Shown piece after piece: positions 23,537-36,200 of a stretch of 64,000 nucleotides of DNA. The stretch comes from Hanleya hanleyi (lineage: Eukaryota; Mollusca; Polyplacophora; Lepidopleurida; Hanleyidae): the NCBI GenBank assembly GCA_036873755.1, contig JAVTVY010051539.1:62001-126000 (forward strand), in the 5' to 3' direction. The translations under genes and the position numbers were made by a program. The notes under the pieces are model-generated. The model saw only the letters and a list, made by a program, of their open reading frames with translations, ran no database searches and had not been told where the DNA came from. The stretch's first letter is position 1. Every line of letters starts with the position of its first letter.

Positions 23537-24430
23537 AGAATCCACTTTTTCAAGCGTGCAGGTTTAGGAATGCTGTTCATGGTTGATGATTTTATATATA
23601 CTCTTACACAATTGCTAGTATGTTCAAAACATATTTCTTACAGTTATACGATATTGGTTTACATATATTGGCGTTAGTCAAGTGCTTTCGCATTCAATAG
23701 GGAATACTTTTTTCCGTAAGATGTGAAGGCGGAAAAAAGAGTCATCAAGTCTTGCAGCTCCTACCATCATTTTTGTCTCCATTTTTTGTATATATTTTGT
23801 ATTGCCAGATCTATTTCTGTGAAATTTAATATTTGTGTATATCCTTATATATGTTCGGGTGTTATTTCACAGAGTTTCTTGTTTTGGAATATGAATACAA
23901 TATTAGTACGAGGTACACAATCTGATGCCACCAGAATACATCAAACTTGCCTGGGCTGAAAGTGTATATAGATAACTCCAGTCCATCTAATGATATACTC
24001 ATAACAAGGAATGATTATACTTCCCGTAATGCCGGTACAAAGGCTATTTTGTTATTTTCCGCTAAAGGATACACTTCTTATTATCCTCTGGTGTTTTATA
24101 AACTGTTTTTTATAAATATTTGCACCATGTGGAAGAAACTATCTAATCATCAGGTCAGTTTCGTATCAATAAATTATTTGCCCATCTATTAGGCTGATTT
24201 GCCCAACTGTTTGCCCATCCGAATTCTGAAATTCGGCTTTATTAAACTTGTAGATAGGCCTATACACTAGATAGCTGAAGCTGCTTTGTTGATGTGCCAA
24301 ATGTATATGTCCGTAAGGTTCACTAGATAACCTTGACGAGAGAATCTGAGTATTGAAAGCAGCTGGTAAATTGGTTCTTCACATTGGCACTGAATATCAA
24401 TACAATATTCTGAATATTCCAACAGCTTAT
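23537..24430. other. PARP 3' flank and likely 3' UTR
   Basis: AT-rich, no domain in any open frame. An AATAAA at 24168-24173 could serve as a poly(A) signal; no closer perfect signal was noticed. Confidence 0.4.
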
Positions 24431-24589
24431 CGTGCTATAATATAAAAATACCGTTTCAGTGCCAAAGGCTTTGGGTTATTTAGCAATACAAAAGGTATGA
24501 TTATATTGAAAAGAAGATTAGATGAAAATAATGAAAATAAATAAATCAGGAAGGGGCTTCGGGGTGGACAATGGAAGGCGGGAAATAAA

Positions 24590-24690
24590 ACGAATGTATA
24601 TAAAAAGGTAAAACAAAATGCCAAAGGCAAAAACATATAAATGTATATAAAAAGGTAAAAAAAAAAAATGCCAAAGGCAAAAACAACCCC
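24590..24690. repeat. Two-copy tandem repeat
   Basis: AATGTATATAAAAAGGTAAA followed by AATGCCAAAGGCAAAAAC occurs twice in a row. Small AT-rich duplication, non-coding. Confidence 0.7.
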
Positions 24691-24738
24691 AAAGCGTGGG
24701 AAAAACTATTGAAGTGAAATTCACATTTAGCGATTTTT

Positions 24739-26670
24739 AGCTCATCTGGGCCGAAGGCCCGATGGGCTTATGTCATGGCCTGATTGTCCGTCGTCCGTCG
24801 TGCGTCGTCCGTCGTCCGTAAATATCTTCTTCTCTGAAACCGCTTGGCCGATTAAGCTGAAACTTGGCATGCATGTTCCCCCCAATGAGTACACCAGAAT
24901 TTGTTCATGCGGTGTCGATTCGATTTTAAATATGGCTGCCATGGCGGCCATCTTGAATTTGCCAGTGAAATCTTGTCATCATTATTTTTGGGTAACTACT
25001 TCATGGATCTTTCTCAAATTTGGTACACCGGTTCCCCTTTGGGTCTAGTTGTACAACATGTGTACTTTAGTCCAATTTGAATATCCAATATGGTCACCAG
25101 GCGGCCATCTTGGATTTCCCCATGAAACTTTGTTTTCACAATTTCTCAAGAACTACTTCATGGATCTTTCTCAAATTTGGTTCCCCTTGGGGTGTAGTTG
25201 TGCAAGATACCTTTTGTGATCTGATTCAAAAAACCAGGCGGCCATCTTGGATTTTCCCATGAAACATTGTTATCGCGATTTCTCCGGAACTACTGCATGG
25301 ATCTTTCTCTAATTTGGTACACAGGTTCCCCTTTGGGTCTAGTTGTGCAAGATACCTTTTCCGCTCTGATTCGAACATCCAATATGGCCACCAGGCGGCC
25401 ATCTTGGATTTCCCTATGAAACTTGGTTATCGAGATTTCTCAGGAAGTACTGCATGGGTTTTTTTTTCAAATTTGGTACACAGGTTCTCCTTGGGGTCTA
25501 GTTGTGCAAGATACCTTTTCTGCTCCGATTCGAAAATCCAATATGGCCACCAGGCGGCCATCTTGGATTTCCCTATGGAACTTCGTTATCGTGATTTCTC
25601 AGGAAGTACTGCATGGATCTTTTTCAAATTTGGTACACAGGTTCCTCTTGGGGTCTAGTTGTGCAAGATACTTATTGTTATTTGATTTGAAAATCCAATA
25701 TGGCCACCAGGTGGCCATCTTGGATTTCCCCATGAAACTTTGTTATTGCGATTTCTCAGGGTCTACTGCTTTGATCTTTTTTAAATGTGATACACAGGTT
25801 CCCCTTGAGGTCTAGTTGTGCAAGATAGCTTTTGTGGTCTCATTCCAAAATCCAATATGGCTACCAGGCGGCCATTTTGGATTTCCAGATGAAACATTGT
25901 TATCGTGATTTCTCGGGAACTACTGCATGGATCTTTCTCAAATTTGGTACACAGGTTCCCCTTGGGGTCGAGTTGTGCAAAATACCTTTTGTGGTCTGAT
26001 TCAAAATCCAATATGGCCACCAGGTCGCCATCTTGGATTTCCCCATGAAACATTGTTATTGCGATTTCTCAGGAACTACTGCATGGATCTTTCTTAAATT
26101 TGGTACACAGGTTCCCCTTGGGGTCTAGTTGAGCAAGATACCTTTTCAGCTCTGATTCGAAAATCCAATATGGCCACCAGCCGCCATCTTGGATTTCCCT
26201 ATGAAACTTCGTTATTGCGATTTCTCAGAAAGTACTGCATGGATCTTTCTCAAATTTGGTACACAGGTTCCCCTTGGGGTCTAGTTTTGCAAGATACCTT
26301 TTGTTATTTGATTCGAAAATCTAATCTTGGATTTCCCCATGAAGCCTTGTTATCGCGATTTCTCAGGAACTACTCCATTGATCATTCTCAAATTTGATAC
26401 ACAGGTTCCCCTTGGGGTCAAGTTGTGCAAGATACCTGCATTCTGGTGCGATTCGAAAATCCAATATGGCCACCAGGCGGCTATCTTGAATTTCCCCATG
26501 AAATTTTGTTATCGTGAATTCTCAGGAATCTTTGTCACAGGTTCCCCTTGTGGTCCAGTTGTGCAAGATATCTTTTTTTTGGTCCATTTCAAAAATCCAA
26601 TATGGCCGCATCTTGAATTTCCCATGAAAATTTCTCACAGCTACTTTCTCCAGTTACAACCAGATGAGCT
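24739..26670. mobile_element. Element with an internal array of about 157 bp, eleven units
   Basis: The termini AGCTCATCTGG (24739-24749) and CCAGATGAGCT (26660-26670) are perfect 11-bp inverted repeats. A head region with CGTCCGTCGTCCGTCG is followed by about eleven units of 135-160 bp. Each unit carries CAGGTTCCCCTTGGGGTCTA, GCAAGATACC, CCAATATGGCCACCAGG, GGATTTCCCCATGAAAC and TTTCTCAGGAACTACTGCAT. The frames of 114-130 codons inside are by-products of the repeat. No target duplication found. Confidence 0.8.
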
Positions 26671-27289
26671 ACATGCAGTGCCGTGGCACTATCTTTAGTA
26701 TTGGTTGAAATTACGCGTGGCTGGTTGTCCAGATATAATTAATGCCATGCCATGGCATTTACTCACTTAATTTTCCATGTACGTACGTGTATGTACAGGT
26801 GTGCTTGTATACATATGTAAATTAGGCCGTCCACACTTGATTCCTTGTTTCCCGTCAGACGCCCGATGTCATTTTACCTGCCGCCAATTTTTTTCATTAT
26901 TTTCATTATTTGCATTTTTTCCTACTTTGTTGCACTTCCCAAGCGAACTGTGTCTCGCTTTGAACAACTTGAAATCAGTAAAATGTATAAGCCAACTTCA
27001 TTTTGTTCAACAACCTCTACGACACATCAAATCTGAGGATGGGAATGGAAAAATTGATGAAAATAATATACTTCCGTGGGAAATCACATCAGGCATGTCA
27101 GGGTAGGTAATTAGATCGTATAAACATTCTCAAACATGGCTGCCAAATGATGTCGGCCTGAATTTATTTTAAATAATGAGTAATGAATAATGAAAAGTAA
27201 GACCATGCCCACATTACTTTTGCAAAGACAAGGAATCAATTGTCATTAGCCTTCCGAAGTCTCATTGGCAAATTACCAAGTCGAAACGC

Positions 27290-27890
27290 TCATAATTTGG
27301 ACAAAACTTAATATTTCATCTCATAATTAGCCGGCACATCCCTTAATGATATGAAACATGTGTACCAAGTTTCATAATCATCAAAGGACAGCTGATAACT
27401 GCGGCAAACTTTCTATGTACATGTAGAGGCCTACAGGTACAGTTCTGCTAAACAGAAAACTATCATTTGCCACAATTTGGACAAAAATTAATATTTCATC
27501 TCAAAAATAGCACAGGTATATCCTCTAATCATAAGAAACATGTGTACCAAGTTTCATAACCATTCAATACCGGTACCACTGACAGCTGACAACTTCAGCA
27601 AACTTTCTAAGTACAAATGTACATGTTCACTTCAGCTAAACGCAAAACTCTTATCATAGGGATTTTAACATTGGAGCACCCATAGAATCCCCAGAGGTAG
27701 AACCCCAGGTGGAATACCCACCCCTCATAATTTTATTATTTATTTAAAAAAAAATCAGAATTTTTCTAGATTTTTTTTGAATTTGTTAAACCAAAAACCT
27801 TATCATTTTCAGGCCGTGGACACCGACACCGACGACGACATCCTCTTTTCCCCCTCACAATATCTCTCCTTTACTTCATAAGGTGAGATA
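27290..27890. repeat. Array element, copy 1 (about 180-bp units)
   Basis: Two units contain TTTGGACAAAACTTAATATT, ACATGTGTACCAAGTTTCAT and GCAAACTTTCTATGTACA. They are followed by GGAGCACCCATAGAATCC and an AT-rich stretch, ending with CACAATATCTCTCCTTTACT. The same order occurs at 33880-35825, where it is interrupted by a TTAA element; this copy supplies the empty site (AACCTTATCATTTTC at about 27796). Confidence 0.8.
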
Positions 27891-27912
27891 ACATGAGATT
27901 GATCCAATCAAA

Positions 27913-29279
27913 ACCCCTCGGCTTTCCCCAAGTGATTGAGACCCATGTGTAGTGTGAATTGGGGAAGAGATAGTTCTATGTGGGATAATTAAGACTCGGA
28001 TATACTGGTAGTTGGTTACATCCAGGCATATAGGACAGAAATAGAAAAATTATATATCTGTAAAGGGGCATAACTTTGTAAAATATGGGTCGAGGTGTGC
28101 CACTTTCGACAGGCATCTGACTTAGCACTCTGTAAAATAAGAATCGAGACAAATAAGCTGTACCGAACACGGATCTGCAGATATAACTTGTACATTCAGC
28201 TACAGATAACAAAATCGGAGCTTATTACATCCGAAAGGGGCATAACTCCATACGCAACGGCGAGTAATCCTTTGTTGGCTAGTAGAATACAACAATAAGT
28301 TTCCAAAATATAGTAGCTATACCAAACACAGTTCTGCAGATATAGTTGGTTACATTCAGGGATATAGGACAGAAATAGAAATTAATATATCAGTAAAGGG
28401 GCATAACTCTGTAAAGTATGGGCAGAGGGGCGCCACTTTCGATAGTCGTCTGACTTAGCACTACTGTAAAATAAGAACCGAGACGAATAAGCTGTACCGA
28501 ACACGGATCTGCAGATATAACTTGTACATTCAACTACAGATAGCAAAATCGGAGATTATTACATCCGAAAGGGGCATAACTCCATAAGCCGAGGCGAGTA
28601 ATGCTTTGTTGGCTTGTAGAATACAGGAATATAAATAAGTTTCCAAAATATAGTAGCTATATCGAACACAGTTCTGCAGATATAGTTGGTTACATTCAGG
28701 GATATAGGACAGAAATAGAAATTAATATATCTGTAAAGGGGCATAACTCTGTAAAGTATGGGCCGAGGGGCGCCACTTTCGATTGGCGTCCGACTTAGCA
28801 CTCTGTGAAATAAGAACCAAGACGAATAAGCTGTACCGAACACGGATCTGCAGATATAACTTGTACATTCAGCTACAACTAACAAACTCGAAGATTATTA
28901 CATCCGAAAGGGGCATAACTCCATAAACCGAGGCGAGTAATCCTTTGTTGGCTTGTAGAATACAACAATATGAACAAGTTTCCAAAATATAGTAGCTATA
29001 CTGAACACAGTTCTGCAGATATAGTTGGTTACATTCAGGCATATAGGACAGAAATAGAAATTAAAAAATCTGTAAAGGGGCAAAACTCTGTAAAATATGG
29101 GCCGAGGGAAGCCATTTTCGATAGGCGTCTGACTATATAAATAAGTGTTGAAAATTTGGTGGTTGTGTCTCAAGCAGTTTTGCCTAAAATGCGATAACGG
29201 ACGGACGGACGGACTCACAGACGGATGGACGGACGTACATGGCGACGACAATACTGCGAGGCCAAAATGGCCGAGGGGT
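27913..29279. mobile_element. 1.37-kb element with about 338-bp units and 10-bp TIRs
   Basis: The ends ACCCCTCGGC (27913-27922) and GCCGAGGGGT (29270-29279) are inverted. The inside is a tandem array with period about 338 bp, each unit made of two half-units marked by AAAGGGGCATAACTC every 163-173 bp (near 28062, 28235, 28398, 28570, 28738, 28910 and 29078). The right end carries GACGGACGGACGGAC, the complement of the GTCCGTCGTCC head of the element at 24739. Non-coding; open frames are repeat artefacts. Confidence 0.7.
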
Positions 29280-29289
29280 AAAAACAGAT

Positions 29290-30290
29290 CATTACTCAGG
29301 TATTAAAACCAGAGTAATACCAGACCACCTAGCCAGTGTATTACCAGATCATTTTCCATATTGATACCCTTTACTCTGGTGATGATATGGTTTCACTAAT
29401 AGTTTTGATCTGGTTCTGATCTGGTAATGCTAGGGCAATTTCAATGCATTATGGTTGATAATACAACATCTACTACTGGAACATGTTGTACAACTGGTAT
29501 TCAATATCAGTAATCCTTTATGTATATTTATACAATATATATCACACAACAATGAGAACATTTAGATTTCACCTGTACAGTAAAGCTACATGTACATGTA
29601 TAATTGCTTCAACTGCAGAATACATAAATGAGCAATATATAGATCTTTGCAATAGCATTGCCTACAGGGACATGAAATGGTGGAATCACACCATTAGCCA
29701 GGAAGTGAAATCAGGTTGCAGAAATTCCAAATATTTGGAGATTTTTCCGACAACAGGGTGTCTACTTCCTATCTATTCCATGCCGAAATCCAAAACAGGG
29801 TGCTGAAAATACACCCTGGCACCCCCTCTGGCTAACAGCCTGAGTGAAGCCTAGATTTATACAACTATATACATGTACTAGCTTACCGTCTCATCTCTGA
29901 AGACCGACAGCTGACAAGGAGAGTTAAAGAACATTTAAATCAAAGATATCAACATCTAAATTCATGATAAATTTAGAATGATGTTGAAAGAATCGGATAA
30001 CCAGAAACCAACAGAAAATGAGTGCAAGTGTTCAGCAAATGAAGATCCCAAAATTCCAATACCTACATATAGAATTGAACATATTCTCTATGCAAATGAT
30101 TCTCTGTTAAAGATTCATTGTATTTAACTTGTTAGTTTAAAGACCAGTTTAAAACAATATCATGGTATTATATTTTCTAATTTTCACTCTGCCTGAAAGG
30201 CAGGTCAGGCTTTCAGATTTGACAATTAACTTCACTATTGTGTGTACATGTGTCCAAGTGAATACAAGAAATACCTTTTCCTGAAACTAC
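29290..30290. other. Non-coding, downstream of known FAM81 exons
   Basis: I could not find further FAM81 exons here. A short frame at 29978-30126 (+) lacks family features. Nothing else supported. Confidence 0.4.
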
Positions 30291-30298
30291 AAGCTCAC

Positions 30299-33200
30299 CT
30301 TTTGAAAGGTTTCCAATCTACTCTTCTCTTGTGCCATTGATTCTTCCAGCTTATGTAGTCTTGTATCCATTTTCATGTGAACATCATCCAATTTATGCTC
30401 TAGCTTGTCCTGAGGAACAAAGTAATTATTAAGCGTATACGATATTTACACGATATATAGGATATTCACACAGCCTATAGGATATTCAGTGTATAGGATA
30501 TTCACACAGTATATATGATATTCACACAGCATATAGAATATGCATACAGCTTATAGGATATTCACAGCGTATAGGATATTCACACAGCATATAGTATATT
30601 CCCACAGTGTATAGGATATTCACATACATGTATGTATGCAGACGTCAAGACCAAGACTTTCGCACAATTACGTTTGGTTCCAGTAAGATAATTTTAACAG
30701 CAAATAAAATGCAATCTGCACATAATAAACCATTCTGAGCTCTTCCATAATTTTACTGTGAGAGCCCGGAGTAAATTATCATAGAAAAAATCTGGACTCA
30801 CTCAGAATACCTGCATGTACATGTTGGTTTGCCCATATCAAATGCTGATGTCTAACTTTAGGCTGATTCTTATTATTGTAAATTCCCATATAATTTATGA
30901 AATCCCCATTTCATAAATTATTAGGGAATTTACAATAGTAAGAATCACAATAAGGGGGATAACTCTCAAAGCCTCACCATTCTGGCATCTCTGATCTGTA
31001 CAGATTTATCCAAATGACCCATCATTCTTGCCTCAAGTTTCTCTCGCTCGGACTCCTCTGTGACTCTGTACATTGACAGAGTGTTGTGGAGATCATCCAT
31101 TTGTCCCTTTGTCTTGGAATCCAGCAGGCTGAGTTGATGACTCGTCCCTCCCCCCATGTGCTCTAACTCAATCTTATTCTCGGATGCTGTTCGATCGAGC
31201 TGGTTTGAAACATTCATGATCTACAGAGAAAAAAGTTAGATATGTTTCATAAAATTACCCTAGAAATCCAGCCAGTTCGATTTTCCGTGCTGTACTTTGT
31301 CTTCTGCAACTGTCGCATGCACTATCTCGCTTGCGAAAAGAAGCGAGTGAGTGAATATGATTTAAAGTTGCTTTCAAAACTATTTGTTCCTATTCCTTTT
31401 CACACCCGGAAACCACATGGGTAGGGTCCTATTCCTCATTCCCCTTAAAGTGTAACTGTGGTACTTTTGCAAGTTTACGTCAAATCCAAGATAATCTTCC
31501 AAATTATAGAATTTTCTTGTTTTACGACTTTACTTTTCCCTATGTCAATGCCATTAGTGTTATTGTAGTGCACAGCTCTAAAAGCATGTCAGAACTTGTG
31601 ATGTTATTATGGAACGATAAACCACGTCACAATGCAACATTGTTACAAAACTGTTGCATTCTCTGCAGACCGTGCAGGATCTCGAAGTATGACGTCGTTA
31701 ACGTCATCTCCGACGTCAAAAGGGGCAGAGCAGATTTCTCCCCAGTGAAGAAAACTGCCTTTGAATCCTCTGAGACAGAATATGAGTGAACAGTTATTCA
31801 CATCGTTAACTTGAATATGACATACACTTACACGAATGCCACATTTACACTTTAACACCCGGGACCCCATGGTTGGGGTTCTATTGCTGTTCACACCCGG
31901 GAACTTCACGGGTGCCCCAGGTAGTCGCCTCTCCCGACAAGCTCTCTGAGGAGCTGAAGCCTATTTTTACCATGACCTGGAGTAAATGCAAGGCAGGCAA
32001 CACTGTTTTTGTGGCGGGAGGTGACCATAACAACTGCGCCATGAGGGACAGCTGTTGATGATTTACAATGTATTTGTCCATTTTCAATTATGTTCTGGTT
32101 AACATTGGATTTAAAATCTTGTTATCATTATTTGTTATGCACTAATTTACCGATGGGGGATCTTTCATACCTCATCAAAATGTACTCAGTGACAACACAA
32201 ATTCATATAATCGAACCTTATATTGCGATTGTGAAATTCCCCAAATAGCTTTCATTACATTCAATACAAGTCAAGGTCAAATATGATGACAAGGCCTGGA
32301 TGTCAGCCTTGCTTTCGATCTTTCTCCGCCATTTGCAGAAATGTCACATGCCCTTCGCTGACAAATCATATAAATGTCTCTTGCATTTTTAGTGAAAAAA
32401 CATTTTCAGTTTTCCATCAAGCAATGTTATGTTTGCATTATGCTGTGTTGTAGATTTACTAGAAATCAGTACGGTAGCAAGTTCAACACATTATCTCAGC
32501 CCATTTTTATGCATGAGCGTAACTGTTTGAAGATATTTATGGTGTGAACTGAAAGTCTCTTACTATACAGGTACTACTTTCAAAAGCTTCTGTGACAAAA
32601 AATTGTCAGGTCCGTGATAATGTATGACTGTTTCAGTGGAGAATGCATTACAGGTTTTCAGAAATATTAGAGATCTTTACTGTAACATTAATTTATTTTT
32701 TTACCTTTCTTGGAAATAAGTGGACCACATGTGTGGAATCTCAGATGTAAACCCTTAATTCACAGGTGATATTTACCCTATTGACACAAATCACTTTTAA
32801 ACGGCTCATTCACAACTAAATCTTTTACTAAATGTTCCACTAAGAAATATTTCAAAGTTCAGCTCCTCTGTCAGTTTATGAAACAATGTGAGTGTTATCA
32901 TTTACCTTACTCTCTAAACTATGAATCCGGTCATTGAGTTTTGTCTGCAGGTTTTGCTGGTGTGTACCAACATTCTTAACAGAATCAAAACAGGATCGCA
33001 CGTCTGTGGCGAGTTTAGCGATGGAGGAGTCACATCGCACCACACGACCCTTCAGGTCCGTCAAACTCGCTACATGGTGAACCTCAAGGTTTTTCACAGC
33101 TGCTGTTGTTCCCACTGAAACAGAATCCCGTGCACGTAGGTGTTCTTCAAGTATCTGTTTGGAACAAAATGATAAAGGGAACATACATACAGATAACAGA

Positions 33201-36200
33201 TTGCTATCAGATTGCTATCAGACGAGTTTGACTTCCCTGAAGTTTGTCGGGGATAACTAAATTAACTCAGTTCAATGGTGTCAATTGAGCACTAATATCC
33301 AATAATACAGTATCCAAGTCCTCTGATAATCTGGGATAAAGTGAAATGTAAGGGTTGTCATTTTCATTTCTTGGGCTAGTCAACGATGGAAATATCAGCC
33401 TCTCTGCATCATTTGGTTCTGTTTGAAATATTTGCCTCTCAGTAGCTTTAGAAAAGTACTCCAAAGTTGTCAACTCAAGCCCAGTTGATTTCAGCAATGA
33501 AATCTCCAATGTTTCTCTGCCCTCGTTTGACACAAGCTAAGTTTCACCAGACTGCCTGGCTGAACATCAATGCTTCTAACATTTAATCCTGGTCTGACGG
33601 AACATCACAATCAAGTAAATGTAAGTGACGACAGCTGCAAATCTGAATTCAGCTAGACTTGGGATACCAACCTTTAAGCTTCTAGAAGAAATTAAAAAAA
33701 CACTTCAAATGAAACTAAGCAATAGATGCACCGATATTGCTATCCTTATGCAACCTATATATAAAAAATATAACAAGCATTCTGAGAACCTCAACATCTT
33801 GCCTTTTAAGTTGTGGGGTGATACGCTGAAGCTGCAGCAGTATTGAAAGCATACATTTAGAGCAAACTTGCCATGTACAGGTTTACATGTTAATTTTTTT
33901 CTTACAAAAACCTTCCATTGGAAAAATACATGTACATGTATGAAGATCAAACTGTGAAAATCTGGACAAAAATTATTATCACATGTCACAAATAGCGCAT
34001 GTATGCACAACTTCAAATCATATGAAACAGCAAGTTTCAAAATCATCCAATCAAAGCTGACAGCTTCAGCAGACTTTCCATGTACAGGTGTACATGTATA
34101 TACATTATCATTGGCAAATAAATGACATTAAGTCAAAACCTTCTTTGGAAAAAATTAATATTTCATATCATAAATATGAATGGCACATCCTCTAATCATA
34201 TGAAACTTCCGTACCAAGTTTCATGATCATCCCATGAAACCTGACAAATTTAGTTATCTTTTCAGTACATTTTTCCCTTAAAGACTAAAACCTCATATTT
34301 TGGACAAAACTTTATATTTCATCTCATAAATAGCACAGGCAGACCCATCATAAGAAACTTGTGTACCGTACCAAGTTACATAATCATCCAGAGACATTTG
34401 AAAACTTCAGCCAACTTTATGTACAGGTGTAAATGTCACACTTTTTACTAAATAAAATAAAACTTATAATTTGTCATAATTGGGACAAAAATTTATATTT
34501 AATCTCATAAATAGCACAGGTACATCCTCTGATCATAAGAAACATGTGTTCCAAGTTACACAATCATCCAGAGACATCTGGATACTTTCTATGTACACAT
34601 TTGCAAAGCGTACCAAGTTTAAAAATCATTCAATGGCAGTTGACAACTGCAGCAAACTGTCTATCTACAGGTATACATGTACACTTTTGCTGCACAAAAA
34701 AACTTATCATTTGAGTTAAACATTGGAGCACCCCTAGAATTTCCTGGGGTAGTGACATAACTGAACCCCATAGTGGAATACCTATATAATATATATATTT
34801 TTTTGAATTTTTCTTTATTTATTTATTTATTTTTTTAATTTGTCAAGTCGAAATCCTTAAAGGAAAAGTTCAGGTTTGGTTGCCTTTGATACATATTAAA
34901 ACAACTCACCAAATAGAACCCAAAAGATATTTTTTCTCATTTTTAAAAAAAAAATTCAAGGAGTACTAATCATTTTAAAACTGCGAACTCGCAATCCCCA
35001 GAGTGCCGCCATTGTATTGTATCCAGAAGGCGGATGTGACGTAGAGTCAAGGCATGGAGCTCTTCTGTCTGTTCGTGTAATCAGTATGTGCACGCACCAC
35101 GAAGCTCTTCGGGTGATTGAGTAGAGCAAATTTAATGAAATCATGTCGACGAGCGGCAGTTCCGATCTCAGCGGTGAAAGCGACAAGGAAGCTGTGTTTG
35201 GTCTTCAGGGCTACCAATTCGCTCAGATACGGAAGATCAGAGCAGCGGGGATGACAGCAGCTCTAGTAGCAAGACAGGTGACGCAGAAGCCCACATGGGA
35301 AATTTAGTATGTGCATCGACACCTTATGGGAGAGATCGAGTGTCTTTGCTGTTGGGAGAGCGAACAAAGCCGCGCTATGGCAACTAGAAATGAATATGGC
35401 TATTTAGTATTTAAAGTAATTCTTGCTAATTTTTACTAACAAAACCGCAATTTTCACCTTAACACACGCAGCTCCATAATGCTTTCACATGCATTTTCTG
35501 CCTCTAGATTACATCACGCTGTTTTACGCACTTTTACTCCTATTGGCTAAAATAGGTCGCGTGACAATACAATGGCACTTTCCTGGAGTTTGGTAAATTT
35601 GACAGCATTTGGTTAACTATTTCTGCGTTAAAATACATGTAAATTCCAAAAAAAAAAAAAAAAAATACAGTTGAATACCATTTGACTAGCTCTTTTAGTT
35701 GAAATATAGCTTTACCAAACCCGAACCTTTCCTTTAACATTTCCATAAAGTGGACACAGACACTGACATCCTCTCTCCCCCTCTCACAATATCTCCTCTT
35801 ACTTCATAAGGCGAGATAAAAAGGAGAATCTAAAAACCTTTGCATTTTACCTTTAACACTACATAGTTTAACACTTGGTGAAACCTACTATATATTCCAA
35901 TCAGAAGATGTGAAATTTTGCACTACATGTATAAAGTCTGGTAATCAAATTTATTAGAACAGAAAGTTGACAAAATGGTTCAGAATCATGCAGATAATCC
36001 ATTATTATTATTATTATTCATTATTTCTATGATTTTAGAGGGTGGTCAATTATATTCAAACAGCCGACTGAATTTTGTCCCCAACATTGGGATGATTAAA
36101 TTTTGATCTAGGATTGAATTAGAGGTATTGTCGTACATATGACTAACATTCTATTAGTATTAGGCCCCTTGATGGCTATGCATTCACATTATCGGGATTG

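Larger units (their letters stand above)
33880..35825. repeat. Array element, copy 2, interrupted at TTAA
   Basis: About five units of roughly 170 bp (TTTGGACAAAACTTTATATT, CATAAATAGCACAGG, ACATGTGTTCCAAGTT) lead to GGAGCACCCCTAGAATTTCC and the terminal CACAATATCTCCTCTTACTT block. The order matches 27290-27890. The 873-bp TTAA element at 34861 splits its AT-rich part. Confidence 0.8.

Noticed and set aside
25314..25815. Open frames of 114 and 130 codons (+)
   Set aside because: They are translations of the 157-bp tandem units in overlapping frames, with repeated segments and no conserved domain.
26777..27106. 109-codon + strand frame ending near a GTAGGT donor-like site
   Set aside because: The end looks mildly coding, but no partner exon, family match or acceptor was found.
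28559..29251. - strand frames of 108 and 117 codons
   Set aside because: They lie within the 338-bp array and are near copies of one another, which is expected of tandem repeats.
29978..30126. Short + strand frame containing PTYRIEHILYANDSLL
   Set aside because: It is faintly reminiscent of a reverse-transcriptase block, but too short and without flanking motifs.
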